Below, in pieces: positions 15,883-24,446 of a stretch of 64,000 nucleotides of DNA (position 1 is its first letter; every line of letters begins with the position of its first letter). The translations under genes and the position numbers were made by a program. Under the pieces are notes generated by a model that was not told the DNA's origin, did not search any database, and saw nothing but the letters and a program-made list of their open reading frames with translations. Where the stretch lies: the NCBI RefSeq assembly GCF_011758645.1, contig NZ_JAAMOZ010000001.1:1984001-2048000 (forward strand). The letters are read 5' to 3'. This DNA is from Brooklawnia cerclae (lineage in GTDB: Bacteria; Actinomycetota; Actinomycetes; Propionibacteriales; Propionibacteriaceae).

Positions 15883-18800
15883 CTACTCCGCACCTCCCGC
15901 ACCGAGTCCGAAGAAGCGCTCGAAGAAGGCGCTGAGCTTCTGGATGACACGCTGCTTCTTCTCTCCGTGGCCTCCGCCTGCGGCAAAGCGGGATGCAGGC
16001 GGGAGCACCTTCGTGATTGCCGTGCCGGTGGTGCGGAGGGTACCGTCTCGGAACGCGGTCTGGACGAATGCTCGGGCGGCATCGGCGCGGAGGTTCTCCT
16101 CCTCGATAATCGCAGCGAGTTCAGCCTCGCGCTTGGCAGCGACGAACGCCTGCCACTCCTCGTCGATCGCACCGTCCACCGAGACGGCGTCGACGAACGC
16201 CTCGATGAGGTCTTTCTTGTTGCGCAGCGTCGGGCTGGCGTCGACGGCGCGGCTGATCTCGGAGCGGATCTCCTTGTCCTGATCGTCGCCGAGTTGCTCC
16301 CGGTATTTGGCGACGAGCATGAGGATGTAGTCGACATTGATCTCGACCTGCTTGATCAGTTCGATCTCGAAGACCACATCGTCGTTGATCAGTTCCTTCT
16401 CAGTGGCCGTCTCCTTGCGAAACTCCGCATACAGGTCGAGATAGACGCTGCGGTAGTCCTGCCCCTGACGATCGGTGAGGAGCTCTGAGCCAGCGAAGTC
16501 GTCGAACGAAGTAAGAATGTTTTCCAGCCGTAGGATCGCGCCGAACAGCTGGATGAAGTCTTTCTGCGCGTCCTCCCCGACGATCGGCTGCCCGAGCGGG
16601 AATGACGCCAGCAGCTCAGTGACCTTCTCGGCGTACTCGCTGTAGTAGTCGCCGTAGGGCTTCAGCAGCACGACGCCGCGGGCGTCTTTGTTGCCGAACA
16701 GCTCGAGCGCCGCGTTGGTCTCGTCCTCGAGGTCACGGAAGGCGACAATGTTGCCGTAGGTCTTCACGGAATTGAGGATCCGGTTGGTGCGCGAGTACGC
16801 CTGGATCAGGCCGTGCGCGCGCAGGTTCTTGTCGACGAACAGCGTGTTGAGCGTGGTCGCGTCAAAGCCGGTGAGAAACATGTTGACTACGATCACAAGG
16901 TCGAGTTCGCGGTTCTTCAGCCGCTGCGAGAGATCCTTGTAGTAGTTCTGAAATCTGTCCGTGCTGGTGTCGTAGCTTGTGCCGAACAGGTCGTTGTAGT
17001 CCTGGATCGCGTCTTCCAGGAAGCCCCGCGCGTCGGCCGAGAGCGCGTGGGTGTCGAATGCCTCGTCGTCGAGGATGCCATCGTCGGTGGCGTCGTTCGC
17101 GCCGTACGAGTAGATGAGACCGATCTTCAGCCGTTTGTCCGGCGGCAATTCCCGCTGCTGGACCTGGAAGTGGTTGTAGTACCGGCGCGCGGCATCAATC
17201 GAGGCGGTCGCGAAGATTGCGTTGAAGCCCCGTACCCGTTTGCGCTCCCGATGCGCTTCCGCCTGGCGTCGCGTGCGGGTCGCCTCGGCGACGTTGGTGA
17301 CGACGGAGTGCTCGTAGCTGGAAGAGCGTTTGGTCTTCTGATCGAAGTGCTTCAGCGTGTAGTCCACGATCTCGCTGATGCGCCTCGGGTCAAGGAGCGC
17401 CTTTTCCGCGTCGATCGCGGGCACCTGCTTGTCGATCACCGTGCCAACCTTGACCGTGTTGACATAGTCGATGCGAAACGGCAGCACGTTCTTGTCCGTG
17501 ATCGCATCAACGATCGTGTAGGTGTGCAGCTTCTCGCCGAATGCCTGCTCGGTGGTCTTCAGTTGCGGGTTCCCGGCGCTGCCACTGTTGGCGGCGAAGA
17601 TCGGCGTGCCCGTGAACCCGAACAGGTTGTACCGCTTGAAGGAGCGGGTGATGTCGGTGTGCATATCCCCGAACTGGGAACGATGGCATTCGTCGAAGAT
17701 GATTACCACGTGCTGGTCGTAGACTGCGTGGCGCTTGTTTGTCTTGATGAACGTCGACAGCTTCTGGATCGTGGTGATGATGATCCGCGCGGCCGGGTCT
17801 CCCAGTTGGCGCTTCAGCACCGCTGTAGAGGTGTTGGAGTTGGCCGCACCCTTCTGGAAGCGGTCGTACTCGCGCATCGTCTGGTAGTCGAGATCTTTGC
17901 GGTCCACGACGAACAGCACCTTGTCCACGCCCGGCAGCGCCGACGCGAGTTGCGCCGTCTTGAAGCTCGTCAGCGTCTTTCCCGAGCCGGTCGTGTGCCA
18001 GACGTAGCCGCCTGCCGCGACCGTGCCGAGACGCTTGTAGTTCGTCGCGATATCGATGCGTTGCAGGATTCGCTCGGTCGCGACGATCTGATACGGCCGC
18101 ATCACCAGCAGCATCCGGTCGGCAGTCAGCACGCAGTACCTGGTAAGGATGTTCAGCAGCGTGTGCTTGGCGAAGAACGTCTTCGCGAACGAGGTCAGAT
18201 CCTGGATCGGTTTGTTCTGCGCGTCCGCCCACCACGACGTGAACTCGAAACTATTTGACGTCTTCCGTCCTTCGCCGGTGGTTGAGCCGGTCGAAACCCG
18301 CCCTTCCTTGAGGTGCTGACTGCGCGTCGTGTTGGAGTAGTACTTCGTCAGCGTCCCATTGCTGATCACGAACAACTGCACGTACTCGAACAAACCCGAA
18401 CCTGCCCAGAAGCTGTCGCGCTGGTAGCGGTCAATCTGGTTGAACGCCTCACGAATGTCGACCCCGCGCCTCTTCAACTCGATGTGCACCATCGGCAGAC
18501 CGTTGACGAGGATCGTCACGTCGTAGCGGTTCGCGTAGCGCCCGCCAGCGCTGCCCTCATCGGCAGGGTCGAGGCGCTCGACTTCGTACTGGTTGATGAC
18601 CTGCAGCCGGTTGTTGTGGATGTTCTGCTTGTCCAGCAGGGTGATGTTCTTGGTCGATCCGTCGTCACGCCTGAGCAGCTGGACGTGGTCCTCCTGGATG
18701 CGCACTGTCTTTTCGACGATGCCGTCGTTCTTCCCGGCGATCGTGTTCTCGAAGAAGCCGCGCCACTCCGCATCCGAGAAGGTGATGTGGTTCAGCGCCT

Positions 18801-19017
18801 CCAGCTGGGTGCGGAGGTTCGCCACCAGCTGTTCCTCGGAAGTGATCGGCAGGTACTCATATGCCTGCGACTCAAGGAGGCGGATCAATTCACGCTCCAG
18901 CGCAGCCTCCGACTGATACGCCGCATCCGCCTTCGCATCCGGGATGTACTCGGCGACGACCGTGCTCTCGGCCGAGACCGCGATCGGATCGTACGTACGC
19001 AGCGGCGCGTCGGTCAT
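15883..19017 (-). CDS. hsdR: Type I restriction enzyme, R subunit (HsdR)
   Basis: 1044 residues from MTDAPLRTYDPIAV; GAGGG lies upstream of the ATG. Domains: N-terminal PD-(D/E)XK nuclease at about 165-185 (YDVTILVNG ... VHIELKRRG); superfamily 2 translocase with Walker A HTTGSGKT near 342, DECH box IIFDECHRS near 442, FGFTGTP near 467, and late helicase motifs LTGFDATTLNTLFVDK and QAYSRTNRI; then a helical C-terminus that binds the methylase. It cleaves unmodified foreign DNA after ATP-driven translocation. It overlaps the preceding gene by 4 nt and is the last of a five-gene operon. Odd: a dispersed intergenic-type repeat (18281-18298) is inserted in frame in the region between the nuclease and motor domains (residues EGRVSTGSTTGEGRK). 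Confidence 0.95.
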   Translation of the reverse strand: MTDAPLRTYDPIAVSAESTVVAEYIPDAKADAAYQSEAALERELIRLLESQAYEYLPITSEEQLVANLRTQLEALNHITFSDAEWRGFFENTIAGKNDGIVEKTVRIQEDHVQLLRRDDGSTKNITLLDKQNIHNNRLQVINQYEVERLDPADEGSAGGRYANRYDVTILVNGLPMVHIELKRRGVDIREAFNQIDRYQRDSFWAGSGLFEYVQLFVISNGTLTKYYSNTTRSQHLKEGRVSTGSTTGEGRKTSNSFEFTSWWADAQNKPIQDLTSFAKTFFAKHTLLNILTRYCVLTADRMLLVMRPYQIVATERILQRIDIATNYKRLGTVAAGGYVWHTTGSGKTLTSFKTAQLASALPGVDKVLFVVDRKDLDYQTMREYDRFQKGAANSNTSTAVLKRQLGDPAARIIITTIQKLSTFIKTNKRHAVYDQHVVIIFDECHRSQFGDMHTDITRSFKRYNLFGFTGTPIFAANSGSAGNPQLKTTEQAFGEKLHTYTIVDAITDKNVLPFRIDYVNTVKVGTVIDKQVPAIDAEKALLDPRRISEIVDYTLKHFDQKTKRSSSYEHSVVTNVAEATRTRRQAEAHRERKRVRGFNAIFATASIDAARRYYNHFQVQQRELPPDKRLKIGLIYSYGANDATDDGILDDEAFDTHALSADARGFLEDAIQDYNDLFGTSYDTSTDRFQNYYKDLSQRLKNRELDLVIVVNMFLTGFDATTLNTLFVDKNLRAHGLIQAYSRTNRILNSVKTYGNIVAFRDLEDETNAALELFGNKDARGVVLLKPYGDYYSEYAEKVTELLASFPLGQPIVGEDAQKDFIQLFGAILRLENILTSFDDFAGSELLTDRQGQDYRSVYLDLYAEFRKETATEKELINDDVVFEIELIKQVEINVDYILMLVAKYREQLGDDQDKEIRSEISRAVDASPTLRNKKDLIEAFVDAVSVDGAIDEEWQAFVAAKREAELAAIIEEENLRADAARAFVQTAFRDGTLRTTGTAITKVLPPASRFAAGGGHGEKKQRVIQKLSAFFERFFGLGAGGAE
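18281..18298. repeat. Dispersed TTCGAC-N2-GCTCAA repeat embedded in hsdR coding sequence
   Basis: GTTGAGCCGGTCGAAACC (plus strand) carries the same core as copies at 62319-62405 and the tandem array at 14316-14408. Here it is in frame within hsdR and codes for VSTGST between segments otherwise typical of HsdR (SNTTRSQHLK and RKTSNSFEFTSWWAD). Confidence 0.6.
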
Positions 19018-19511
19018 GACGCCCTCTTCCCCACAGAGCGGCGTGGTTGCTGTGCCAGAGGGCTCACGCCTTGCGCGAGCACGAGCTCCACCACCCGAGC
19101 CCACGGGATCACTTTCCTGACTGCAGCGCACCGCGCCGCGGCCCGTTCCTCATGTTGCGCAGCTTCCGATGCTTGCCGAACGACGGTCACATCTTCCCCG
19201 AGTGCCTCGGCCACCCAGAGAAGTCCGGGCGCACATTGGAAGTGGTTCCAGAAATGCCTTGCGTTGAGCCCTCGCGACTTGCGGTTATACGCACCGGGCC
19301 CGTCAAGCTCGTTCAGCCATCCAGTGACGTGTTCTTTCTGACTCCGGTACCAGGGCGCCGTTGGCCGTTTCCGATGTGCCGCCAGTGCCTGCTCGCAATG
19401 GTCAGAGACGGGGTAATGCTCATCGGTCTTCCGCAAGGCTCTGGCAAACACACGGGGACTGAAATCAAAATCCGCGAAGTCGCCGCCAGGTGTGCTCGCG
19501 ACATGCCTCAT
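19014..19511 (-). CDS. Unknown protein encoded between hsdS and hsdR
   Basis: 165 residues starting MRHVASTPGGDFADF. It begins 1 nt inside the hsdS stop (TGATG), with GAGGAG 8 nt upstream, and ends 4 nt inside hsdR (ATGA), so it is a true translated member of the operon rather than filler. The N-terminal half is polar (FARALRKTDEHYPVSDHCEQ). The C-terminal half has a conserved-looking stretch AYNRKSRGLNARHFWNHFQC, then APGLLWVAEALGEDVTVV, then ARCAAVRKVIPWARVVELV, predicted helical. I recognise no named domain and no catalytic motif. Position suggests a partner or modulator of the restriction enzyme; function unknown. Confidence 0.75.
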   Translation of the reverse strand: MRHVASTPGGDFADFDFSPRVFARALRKTDEHYPVSDHCEQALAAHRKRPTAPWYRSQKEHVTGWLNELDGPGAYNRKSRGLNARHFWNHFQCAPGLLWVAEALGEDVTVVRQASEAAQHEERAAARCAAVRKVIPWARVVELVLAQGVSPLAQQPRRSVGKRAS

Positions 19512-20752
19512 CAACGCATCTCCTCAAAAGTCAGCAGCCGGTCACGGTAGAACTCATACTGCTTTCGCCGAGCAGTGAGCTCGGCAGGGAGACCAATGCT
19601 CAGATCGTTCACGAGCGCGTCGAACTTGTCGAGGATGGCCACGATCCGACGCTGCTCATCGAGCGGCGGAATCGGAACGACGATCTGGCTGAGGCCCTCA
19701 CTACCGATGCGCTTCACCTTGGCGCGAGAGACATACTTCTCTTTCTGCCCTTGGAACGCAGCAGTCTGCATGACGTAAGAGATGTACGTGGGATCCTGTT
19801 CGGAGCGAAAAGCAAAGGAATCGTCGTGGATGGCAACTGAAACGTTCCCGAGCCAGGCAACCGCCTTCCCGACATCCTCCACCGTCTCGCCGACGCCTAC
19901 GATCACAACGTCTCCCGACTTCGCATAGCGGAGGCTCTCCGCGAGATCATCACGGACGTGACTGGCGGTCTCGCGCGCCGAAACACCATAGTGAGTATAG
20001 ATCTCACCGTAATGAATGCTCGGGATACCAGCCGCAACCATATCGCTCTTCGTGAAACGACGACCACGAATGAACGCCCCCAGCTCACCCATTGGCATCC
20101 ACGTCACCCCCCCCCCGTCGATTTCTGGGAAGGCCAGAAGGGCATCACGATAGTGTTCATACTGGCGGCGGCGAGCTTCCAGCTCCGCTTCCAGCTCCGC
20201 TTCCAGCTCCGCTTCCAGCTGAGTGAACTGATCCAATACTCGCACGATCTCCCGCTGCACCTCGAGAGGCGGGACGGGGATTCGGTAAGCCCGGACACGA
20301 TTGTCGGGTATTGCGGGATAGTTTCCCGCGACCTGATTTGCCTCAACGTATTGACGGAAAGCGTCGGCGCCGAGAAGGTGAGCCAAAAAGTTCGTGAGAA
20401 CAACGGAGGTGTCTGGTCGAAGCACACAGTAGCCCGTGCTTGCGATTTGCCCGTCATACTTGGCCGGGATCACCGCCCACCGCATTTGCGCGGGACGTGT
20501 GGTCGCGAAGATCACATCGCCTGTGTGAACGATCTGTTGCGCGCGACTTGGAGCGTCGCCTGCAGTGATGGATGCCGTTTCACCAATCCTGCGCGTCACG
20601 CGGTCCACAGAACCTAGATCGATGTACTGGAACTCGTCGTCACCCACGTTGGCCCATTTGATGTTGGAGCTTTTTGCCGTGACTTCACCGACAGGCTTGA
20701 ACTCGACGCCCTTAGGCGCAAGCTCCGCGATCAGGTCGTCGATACGGCTCAC
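19511..20752 (-). CDS. hsdS: Type I restriction-modification specificity subunit (HsdS)
   Basis: 413 residues with two target-recognition domains (about 1-165 and 210-375), each ending in a conserved helix block: VPPLEVQREIVRVLDQFTQL and IPPLDEQRRIVAILDKFDAL. The first helix continues into four LEAE repeats (residues about 178-192) encoded by a 12-bp tandem repeat. The second ends RRKQYEFYRDRLLTF, mirrored by RRRQYEHYRDALLAF after the first. It sets the bipartite DNA target shared by HsdM and HsdR. It overlaps rhuM by 4 nt and the unknown gene by 1 nt. In EcoR124-type enzymes, the number of TAEL repeats at this position changes the spacer length of the recognised site. Confidence 0.95.
   Translation of the reverse strand: MSRIDDLIAELAPKGVEFKPVGEVTAKSSNIKWANVGDDEFQYIDLGSVDRVTRRIGETASITAGDAPSRAQQIVHTGDVIFATTRPAQMRWAVIPAKYDGQIASTGYCVLRPDTSVVLTNFLAHLLGADAFRQYVEANQVAGNYPAIPDNRVRAYRIPVPPLEVQREIVRVLDQFTQLEAELEAELEAELEARRRQYEHYRDALLAFPEIDGGGVTWMPMGELGAFIRGRRFTKSDMVAAGIPSIHYGEIYTHYGVSARETASHVRDDLAESLRYAKSGDVVIVGVGETVEDVGKAVAWLGNVSVAIHDDSFAFRSEQDPTYISYVMQTAAFQGQKEKYVSRAKVKRIGSEGLSQIVVPIPPLDEQRRIVAILDKFDALVNDLSIGLPAELTARRKQYEFYRDRLLTFEEMR
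20175..20220. repeat. 12-bp tandem repeat inside hsdS (about 3.8 copies)
   Basis: The unit GCTTCCAGCTCC (plus strand) is repeated perfectly at 20175, 20187 and 20199, with a 10/12 copy at 20211. On the coding strand it gives LEAE four times, in the long helix separating the two recognition domains. Because 12 bp is a multiple of 3, slippage keeps the frame and changes helix length by 4 residues per step. Confidence 0.95.
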
Positions 20753-21750
20753 TTCTTGCCTTCGATCTCGCGCTGTGCGCGCTTGATGGTCTCCAGATAG
20801 GCTCCCTCGACCTCGGTCGGTGCAGCGTCGATCTGAGCGCGGTACTTCGCGTACTCGCCCTCGGCGTGCGCGATGGCCTGCCAGTGGCTGATGCTTCCAG
20901 CTCCGGGCAGGGTCGGAGCCTCCATTGCGACGACGAGCCGATCCAGGTGGGCGAGCCAGTCCTTCATATAGGTGGGCTCGTGGTTCTGGGCGCGAAACTC
21001 GGCCGCGTCGAAGTAGGCCGACACGAGCGCATTGAGCTTCTTCAATTCGGTTTCGTCAAGGTAGTTCTTCGCCACGGAGACGTCGGATTTGCGCGGCCGC
21101 GCGCCCGCGAACGAGGTAAGGCCCATGTTCGGCTTTGTCGCGCCCGCGCGGGCTGCGACGACTTCGGCTGCGGTGCGCCCGTGGGCAGCGTAGTGGAGCT
21201 TGTTCTGGACGATCTTGAAGAATTCGACGCTCTCTTCGGCCTTCGGGCCGTAGTCGATGCTCGTCGCGTACGGGTCAAGCACCTGCCGGTGCAGCATCTT
21301 CTCGCTGCTGCGGATGTCGCGGATGCGTTCCAGCAGCTCACGCCAGTAGTTGCCGCCGCCGAGATTCTTGAGCTTCTGATCGTCCATCGTGAACCCCTTG
21401 ACAAGGTACTCGCGCAGGCGCTCGGTTGCCCAGATGCGAAACTGTGTGGCGATCTTGCTCTTGACGCGATAGCCGACCGAGATGATCAGGTCGAGGTTGT
21501 AGAAGGGGATCTCGCGACTGACCCGGCGGGAGCCCTCGGTGCGAACCTGTCGGGATCTCCAACAGATTGCCGCCTCCTCGAGTTCGCCCTCCTCGTAGAT
21601 GTGCTCGACGATGTTCGTGCGAGACGTCTGGAACAGTTCCGCGATCTGCTGGCTCAACCACACCGTCTCGGCGTCAAGGCGCACTTCGATAGCGGGTGCG
21701 CCGTCGTCGCGTTGGTAGAGAATCACCTCTCCGGAGGCCCCGTCCGTCAT
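20749..21750 (-). CDS. rhuM: RhuM-family protein in type I RM operon
   Basis: 333 residues with the typical RhuM core: VWLSQQIAELFQTSRTNIVE-H (HTH-like), TEGSRRVSREIPFYNLDLII, SVGYRVKSKIATQFRIWATE and RLREYLVKGFTMDD. The C-terminal half carries ESVEFFKIVQNKLHYAAHGRTAAEVV, followed by the DLRSxx-like region of these proteins. RhuM homologues are often found between hsdM and hsdS in type I loci; their biochemical role is not established. It overlaps hsdM by 4 nt and hsdS by 4 nt, so it is translated with them. No signs of decay. Confidence 0.92.
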   Translation of the reverse strand: MTDGASGEVILYQRDDGAPAIEVRLDAETVWLSQQIAELFQTSRTNIVEHIYEEGELEEAAICWRSRQVRTEGSRRVSREIPFYNLDLIISVGYRVKSKIATQFRIWATERLREYLVKGFTMDDQKLKNLGGGNYWRELLERIRDIRSSEKMLHRQVLDPYATSIDYGPKAEESVEFFKIVQNKLHYAAHGRTAAEVVAARAGATKPNMGLTSFAGARPRKSDVSVAKNYLDETELKKLNALVSAYFDAAEFRAQNHEPTYMKDWLAHLDRLVVAMEAPTLPGAGSISHWQAIAHAEGEYAKYRAQIDAAPTEVEGAYLETIKRAQREIEGKK

Positions 21751-23315
21751 GCGGCTCCTCCTTCCAGGTCGGCCACGATGGCGTCGATGGAGGTGCGCAG
21801 CTCTGCCTGACGTGCCACGATGCGGGCGATCTCAGCGTTCAGCGCCTGGATGTCCACGACCTCGCGGGTGTCTTCCTGCTCGACGTATGAGGACACAGCG
21901 ATGTTGTAGTCGTTCGCGGCGATGTCCTCGCCCGGCACGAGCCTCGCGACGTGGTCGACGTTCTCCCGGGCGGTATACGTGTCGAGAATGTGCTGCTGGT
22001 TCTCCGGCAGCAGCTTGTTCTTGTTACCAACGCGGCTGAACTCCGCGGAGGCATCGATGAACAGCACCGCGTTGTCGGTCTTCGACTTCTTCAGCACGAT
22101 GATGCAGGTCGCGATCGTGGTGCCGAAGAACAGATCCGGCGGCAGCTGGATCACCGCATCGACGTAGTTGTTGTCGATAAGGTACTTGCGGATCTTCCGC
22201 TCCGCACCACCTCGGTAGAGCACACCGGGGAACTCGACGATCGCCGCTGTGCCGTTCACCGCGAGCCACGACAAGATATGCATCGTGAACGCCAGATCAG
22301 CCTTCGACTTCGGCGCCAGCACCCCGGCCGGCGCGAACCGCTCGTCATTGATCAGCAGCGGGTTCGCGTCGCCCTCCCAGTGGATCGAATACGGCGGGTT
22401 CGAGACGATCGCCTCGAACGGCTCGTCGTCCCAATGTTGCGGATCGGTCAGAGTGTCGCCGTGCGCAATGTTGAACTTCTCATAGTTCACGTCGTGCAGG
22501 AACATGTTGATCCGGGCAAGGTTGTAGGTGGTCAGGTTGATCTCCTGCCCGAAGAACCCGCCAACGTTCTCACGCCCAAGCACCTTCGCGAATTTCAGCA
22601 GCAGTGAGCCAGAACCAGCAGCGGGATCGTAGACCTTATTCACACGGGATTTACCGACCACGGCGATCTTCGCCAGCACCTCCGAGACCTCCTGCGGCGT
22701 GTAGTACTCGCCGCCGGACTTGCCGGCCTGGGAGGCATACATCTGCATCAAGTACTCGTACGCGTCCCCGAAAAGGTCGATCGCGTTCTCCCCGAAGTTC
22801 CCCAGCGGCAGATCCCCGATCGCATCCAGCAGCTTCACCAGCTTCTCATTGCGCTTCGCGACCGTCGCACCCAGCTTCGAACTGTTCGGATCGAGGTCGT
22901 CGAACAGGCCTTTCAAGTCGTCTTCGCTGTCTGTGCCGGCCGCAGAGGCCTCAACGTTCCTGAAGACCCGTTCCAGCGTCTCGTTCAGATTCGCATCCTG
23001 CGGCGCTCGCTCGCGCACGTTCGCGAACAACTCCGACGGGTAGATGAAGAAGCCCTTCTCTGCCACCAATTCGTCGCGCGCCACCGCCGCCTGCGGATCG
23101 GGCAGGCGAGCGTAGTCGAAGCCGCTGTTCCCAGCCTCGTGTTCGCCGGCATTGATGTAGGTGGCGAGATTCTCCGAGATGAACCGGTAGAACAGCATCC
23201 CGAGCACGTAACTCTTGAAGTCCCAACCGTCCACGCTGCCCCGCAGATCGTTCGCGATCCGCCAGATCGTCTTGTGCAGTTCGGCGCGCTGGCCTTCTTT
23301 GGTGGTCGGTGCCAT
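21747..23315 (-). CDS. hsdM: Type I DNA methyltransferase subunit (HsdM)
   Basis: 522 residues from MAPTTKEGQRAELHKTIW. An N-terminal helical domain (NDLRGSVDGWDFKSYVLGML) precedes a SAM-dependent N6-adenine methylase: QAGKSGGEYYTPQEVSEVL, SAM-binding DPAAGSGSLLL near residue 225, and catalytic NPPYSIHW near 305. HsdM methylates host DNA with HsdS and is also needed for restriction. The chosen ATG at 23315 has GGGAG 9 nt upstream; a GTG at 23351 is weaker. First gene of the operon hsdM-rhuM-hsdS-unknown-hsdR. Confidence 0.95.
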   Translation of the reverse strand: MAPTTKEGQRAELHKTIWRIANDLRGSVDGWDFKSYVLGMLFYRFISENLATYINAGEHEAGNSGFDYARLPDPQAAVARDELVAEKGFFIYPSELFANVRERAPQDANLNETLERVFRNVEASAAGTDSEDDLKGLFDDLDPNSSKLGATVAKRNEKLVKLLDAIGDLPLGNFGENAIDLFGDAYEYLMQMYASQAGKSGGEYYTPQEVSEVLAKIAVVGKSRVNKVYDPAAGSGSLLLKFAKVLGRENVGGFFGQEINLTTYNLARINMFLHDVNYEKFNIAHGDTLTDPQHWDDEPFEAIVSNPPYSIHWEGDANPLLINDERFAPAGVLAPKSKADLAFTMHILSWLAVNGTAAIVEFPGVLYRGGAERKIRKYLIDNNYVDAVIQLPPDLFFGTTIATCIIVLKKSKTDNAVLFIDASAEFSRVGNKNKLLPENQQHILDTYTARENVDHVARLVPGEDIAANDYNIAVSSYVEQEDTREVVDIQALNAEIARIVARQAELRTSIDAIVADLEGGAA

Positions 23316-23603
23316 GTAGTTCATCTCCCGCGCCAGGGGCGCCGTCTTCACTTGTTATCAGGACTATCTCATACCGTAGCGGTGCCCACCAGCACCCAGA
23401 CAGCAGCGACACCGCGGGAGAATCGGAGGCTTCGCCGCAAGCCAGGCGGCTTCGCCGAACTGATGAGGTTCGTCCGCGAGCTCCCTGAGGAAGGGCGTAC
23501 AGCGCGGCGCTCATCTATGTCCAAAGGCCAGGATGTGCAACTCGCCCATGGTGGCGGGCCTCGCGACCGCACATAGGACACATGCCACGAGACATCACAC
23601 AGG

Positions 23604-23885
23604 GTGGACCGGGGCGGATTCCAATCACATGAGTGGAAGCGGGTCGAGCGGCTGGAAGCCGTGTGGGAACTGGCGAAACGAGGGCTCGGGTCATCGGGCG
23701 ACGTGGCTGGTTCCGGGCTCGACGGCGCGGTCACGGAACCAACGAGACGGAGTCGAACGCCTCTGACGCCGCATCAGATAGACGCCATTCAAACGGCCCG
23801 CGACAGCGGTGAGAGCGTCATGTCGATCGCCCGACGGTTCGAGGTGAGCCGGATGACGGTGTGGAAGAAGACGCGGACAAGATGA
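23604..23885 (+). pseudogene. Remnant of a resolvase/invertase-type recombinase (C-terminal HTH only)
   Basis: The last 45 residues (TPLTPHQIDAIQTARDSGES, then VMSIARRFEVSRMTVWKK) match the helix-turn-helix that ends small serine resolvases and DNA invertases. The preceding 45 residues do not resemble the catalytic domain, and no catalytic serine motif is found upstream. It is probably a deleted mobile-element gene, consistent with its place at the edge of the restriction island. Confidence 0.5.
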
Positions 23886-23904
23886 GTCAGTGCCGGGGCG
23901 CCGA

Positions 23905-24144
23905 CTATGGCAGGAGGTCGAGCATCTGCGGGCGGGCCTTCATGGCGTGGATCACGAGTTCGTTTCCGCTGTCAAAGACCAGGACGACCGTCTCCAGCAG
24001 ACGGCCACAGGTGTCGAACCCAAGCCGAAGCTGCCGCGCCGGGCTGTCATCATCGAGGTCCTCGATCCAGGTTGCCCATGTCGCAGCCTGGATTGCGTCT
24101 TCGGCGTCGACACCGTGTTTGCGAGCCGAGGGGTGGACTCTCAT
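23905..24144 (-). CDS. Putative toxin (BrnT-like small protein) of a toxin-antitoxin pair
   Basis: 79 residues. HPSARKHGVDAEDAIQAA, then LRLGFDTCGRLLETVVLV, then ELVIHAMKARPQML form the pattern of a widespread small actinobacterial protein with a BrnT-like layout (RKHGV-x-ED ... GR-LLE-VV ... VIHAM-x-R). The start overlaps the upstream ribbon-helix-helix gene by 4 nt (ATGA), the antitoxin-first arrangement common in BrnTA-like modules. Assignment as a toxin rests on partner and pattern; RNase activity is inferred. Confidence 0.6.
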   Translation of the reverse strand: MRVHPSARKHGVDAEDAIQAATWATWIEDLDDDSPARQLRLGFDTCGRLLETVVLVFDSGNELVIHAMKARPQMLDLLP

Positions 24145-24398
24145 GCCGAGGCCAGTGCCTCGCGAATCACCTCGGAGCGAGACTTGCCCTCACGCTCCGC
24201 CCGTGCATCGAGAGCACTGAGCTCGTCCGCAGTGATGCGCAACGCGATGACCTGCGACGGCTCCGCGCCACGTCCGGGCCGACCACGGCCCCGCTTCTTC
24301 AACTCCGTAACGTCGTATCCAACCTCAGCTTCGTCTGCCCAGGCTGCGATCTGCTCCTCAGTGACGGGAGTGCCGTCGATCGTCTCGCGCTCACTCAT
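24141..24398 (-). CDS. Ribbon-helix-helix (CopG-type) antitoxin/regulator
   Basis: 85 residues. The C-terminal 40 residues (SQVIALRITADELSALDARA, then EREGKSRSEVIREAL) are a classic RHH/CopG DNA-binding domain. The N-terminal half (EEQIAAWADEAEVGYDVTEL, then KKRGRGRPGRG) is probably the toxin-binding part. It is followed by the putative toxin with a 4-nt overlap. The AT-rich TATAAC upstream (about 24405-24415, minus strand) is a likely -10 element very near the ATG, fitting autoregulation. Confidence 0.75.
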   Translation of the reverse strand: MSERETIDGTPVTEEQIAAWADEAEVGYDVTELKKRGRGRPGRGAEPSQVIALRITADELSALDARAEREGKSRSEVIREALASA

Positions 24399-24446
24399 GG
24401 GATTAATGTTATACGAAAATGGTGCATGTGGCGATAGACTTCGCCT

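Noticed and set aside
20175-20220. CRISPR-like array
   Set aside because: Units are contiguous without spacers and code for a helix in HsdS; no CRISPR repeats or cas genes elsewhere in the window.
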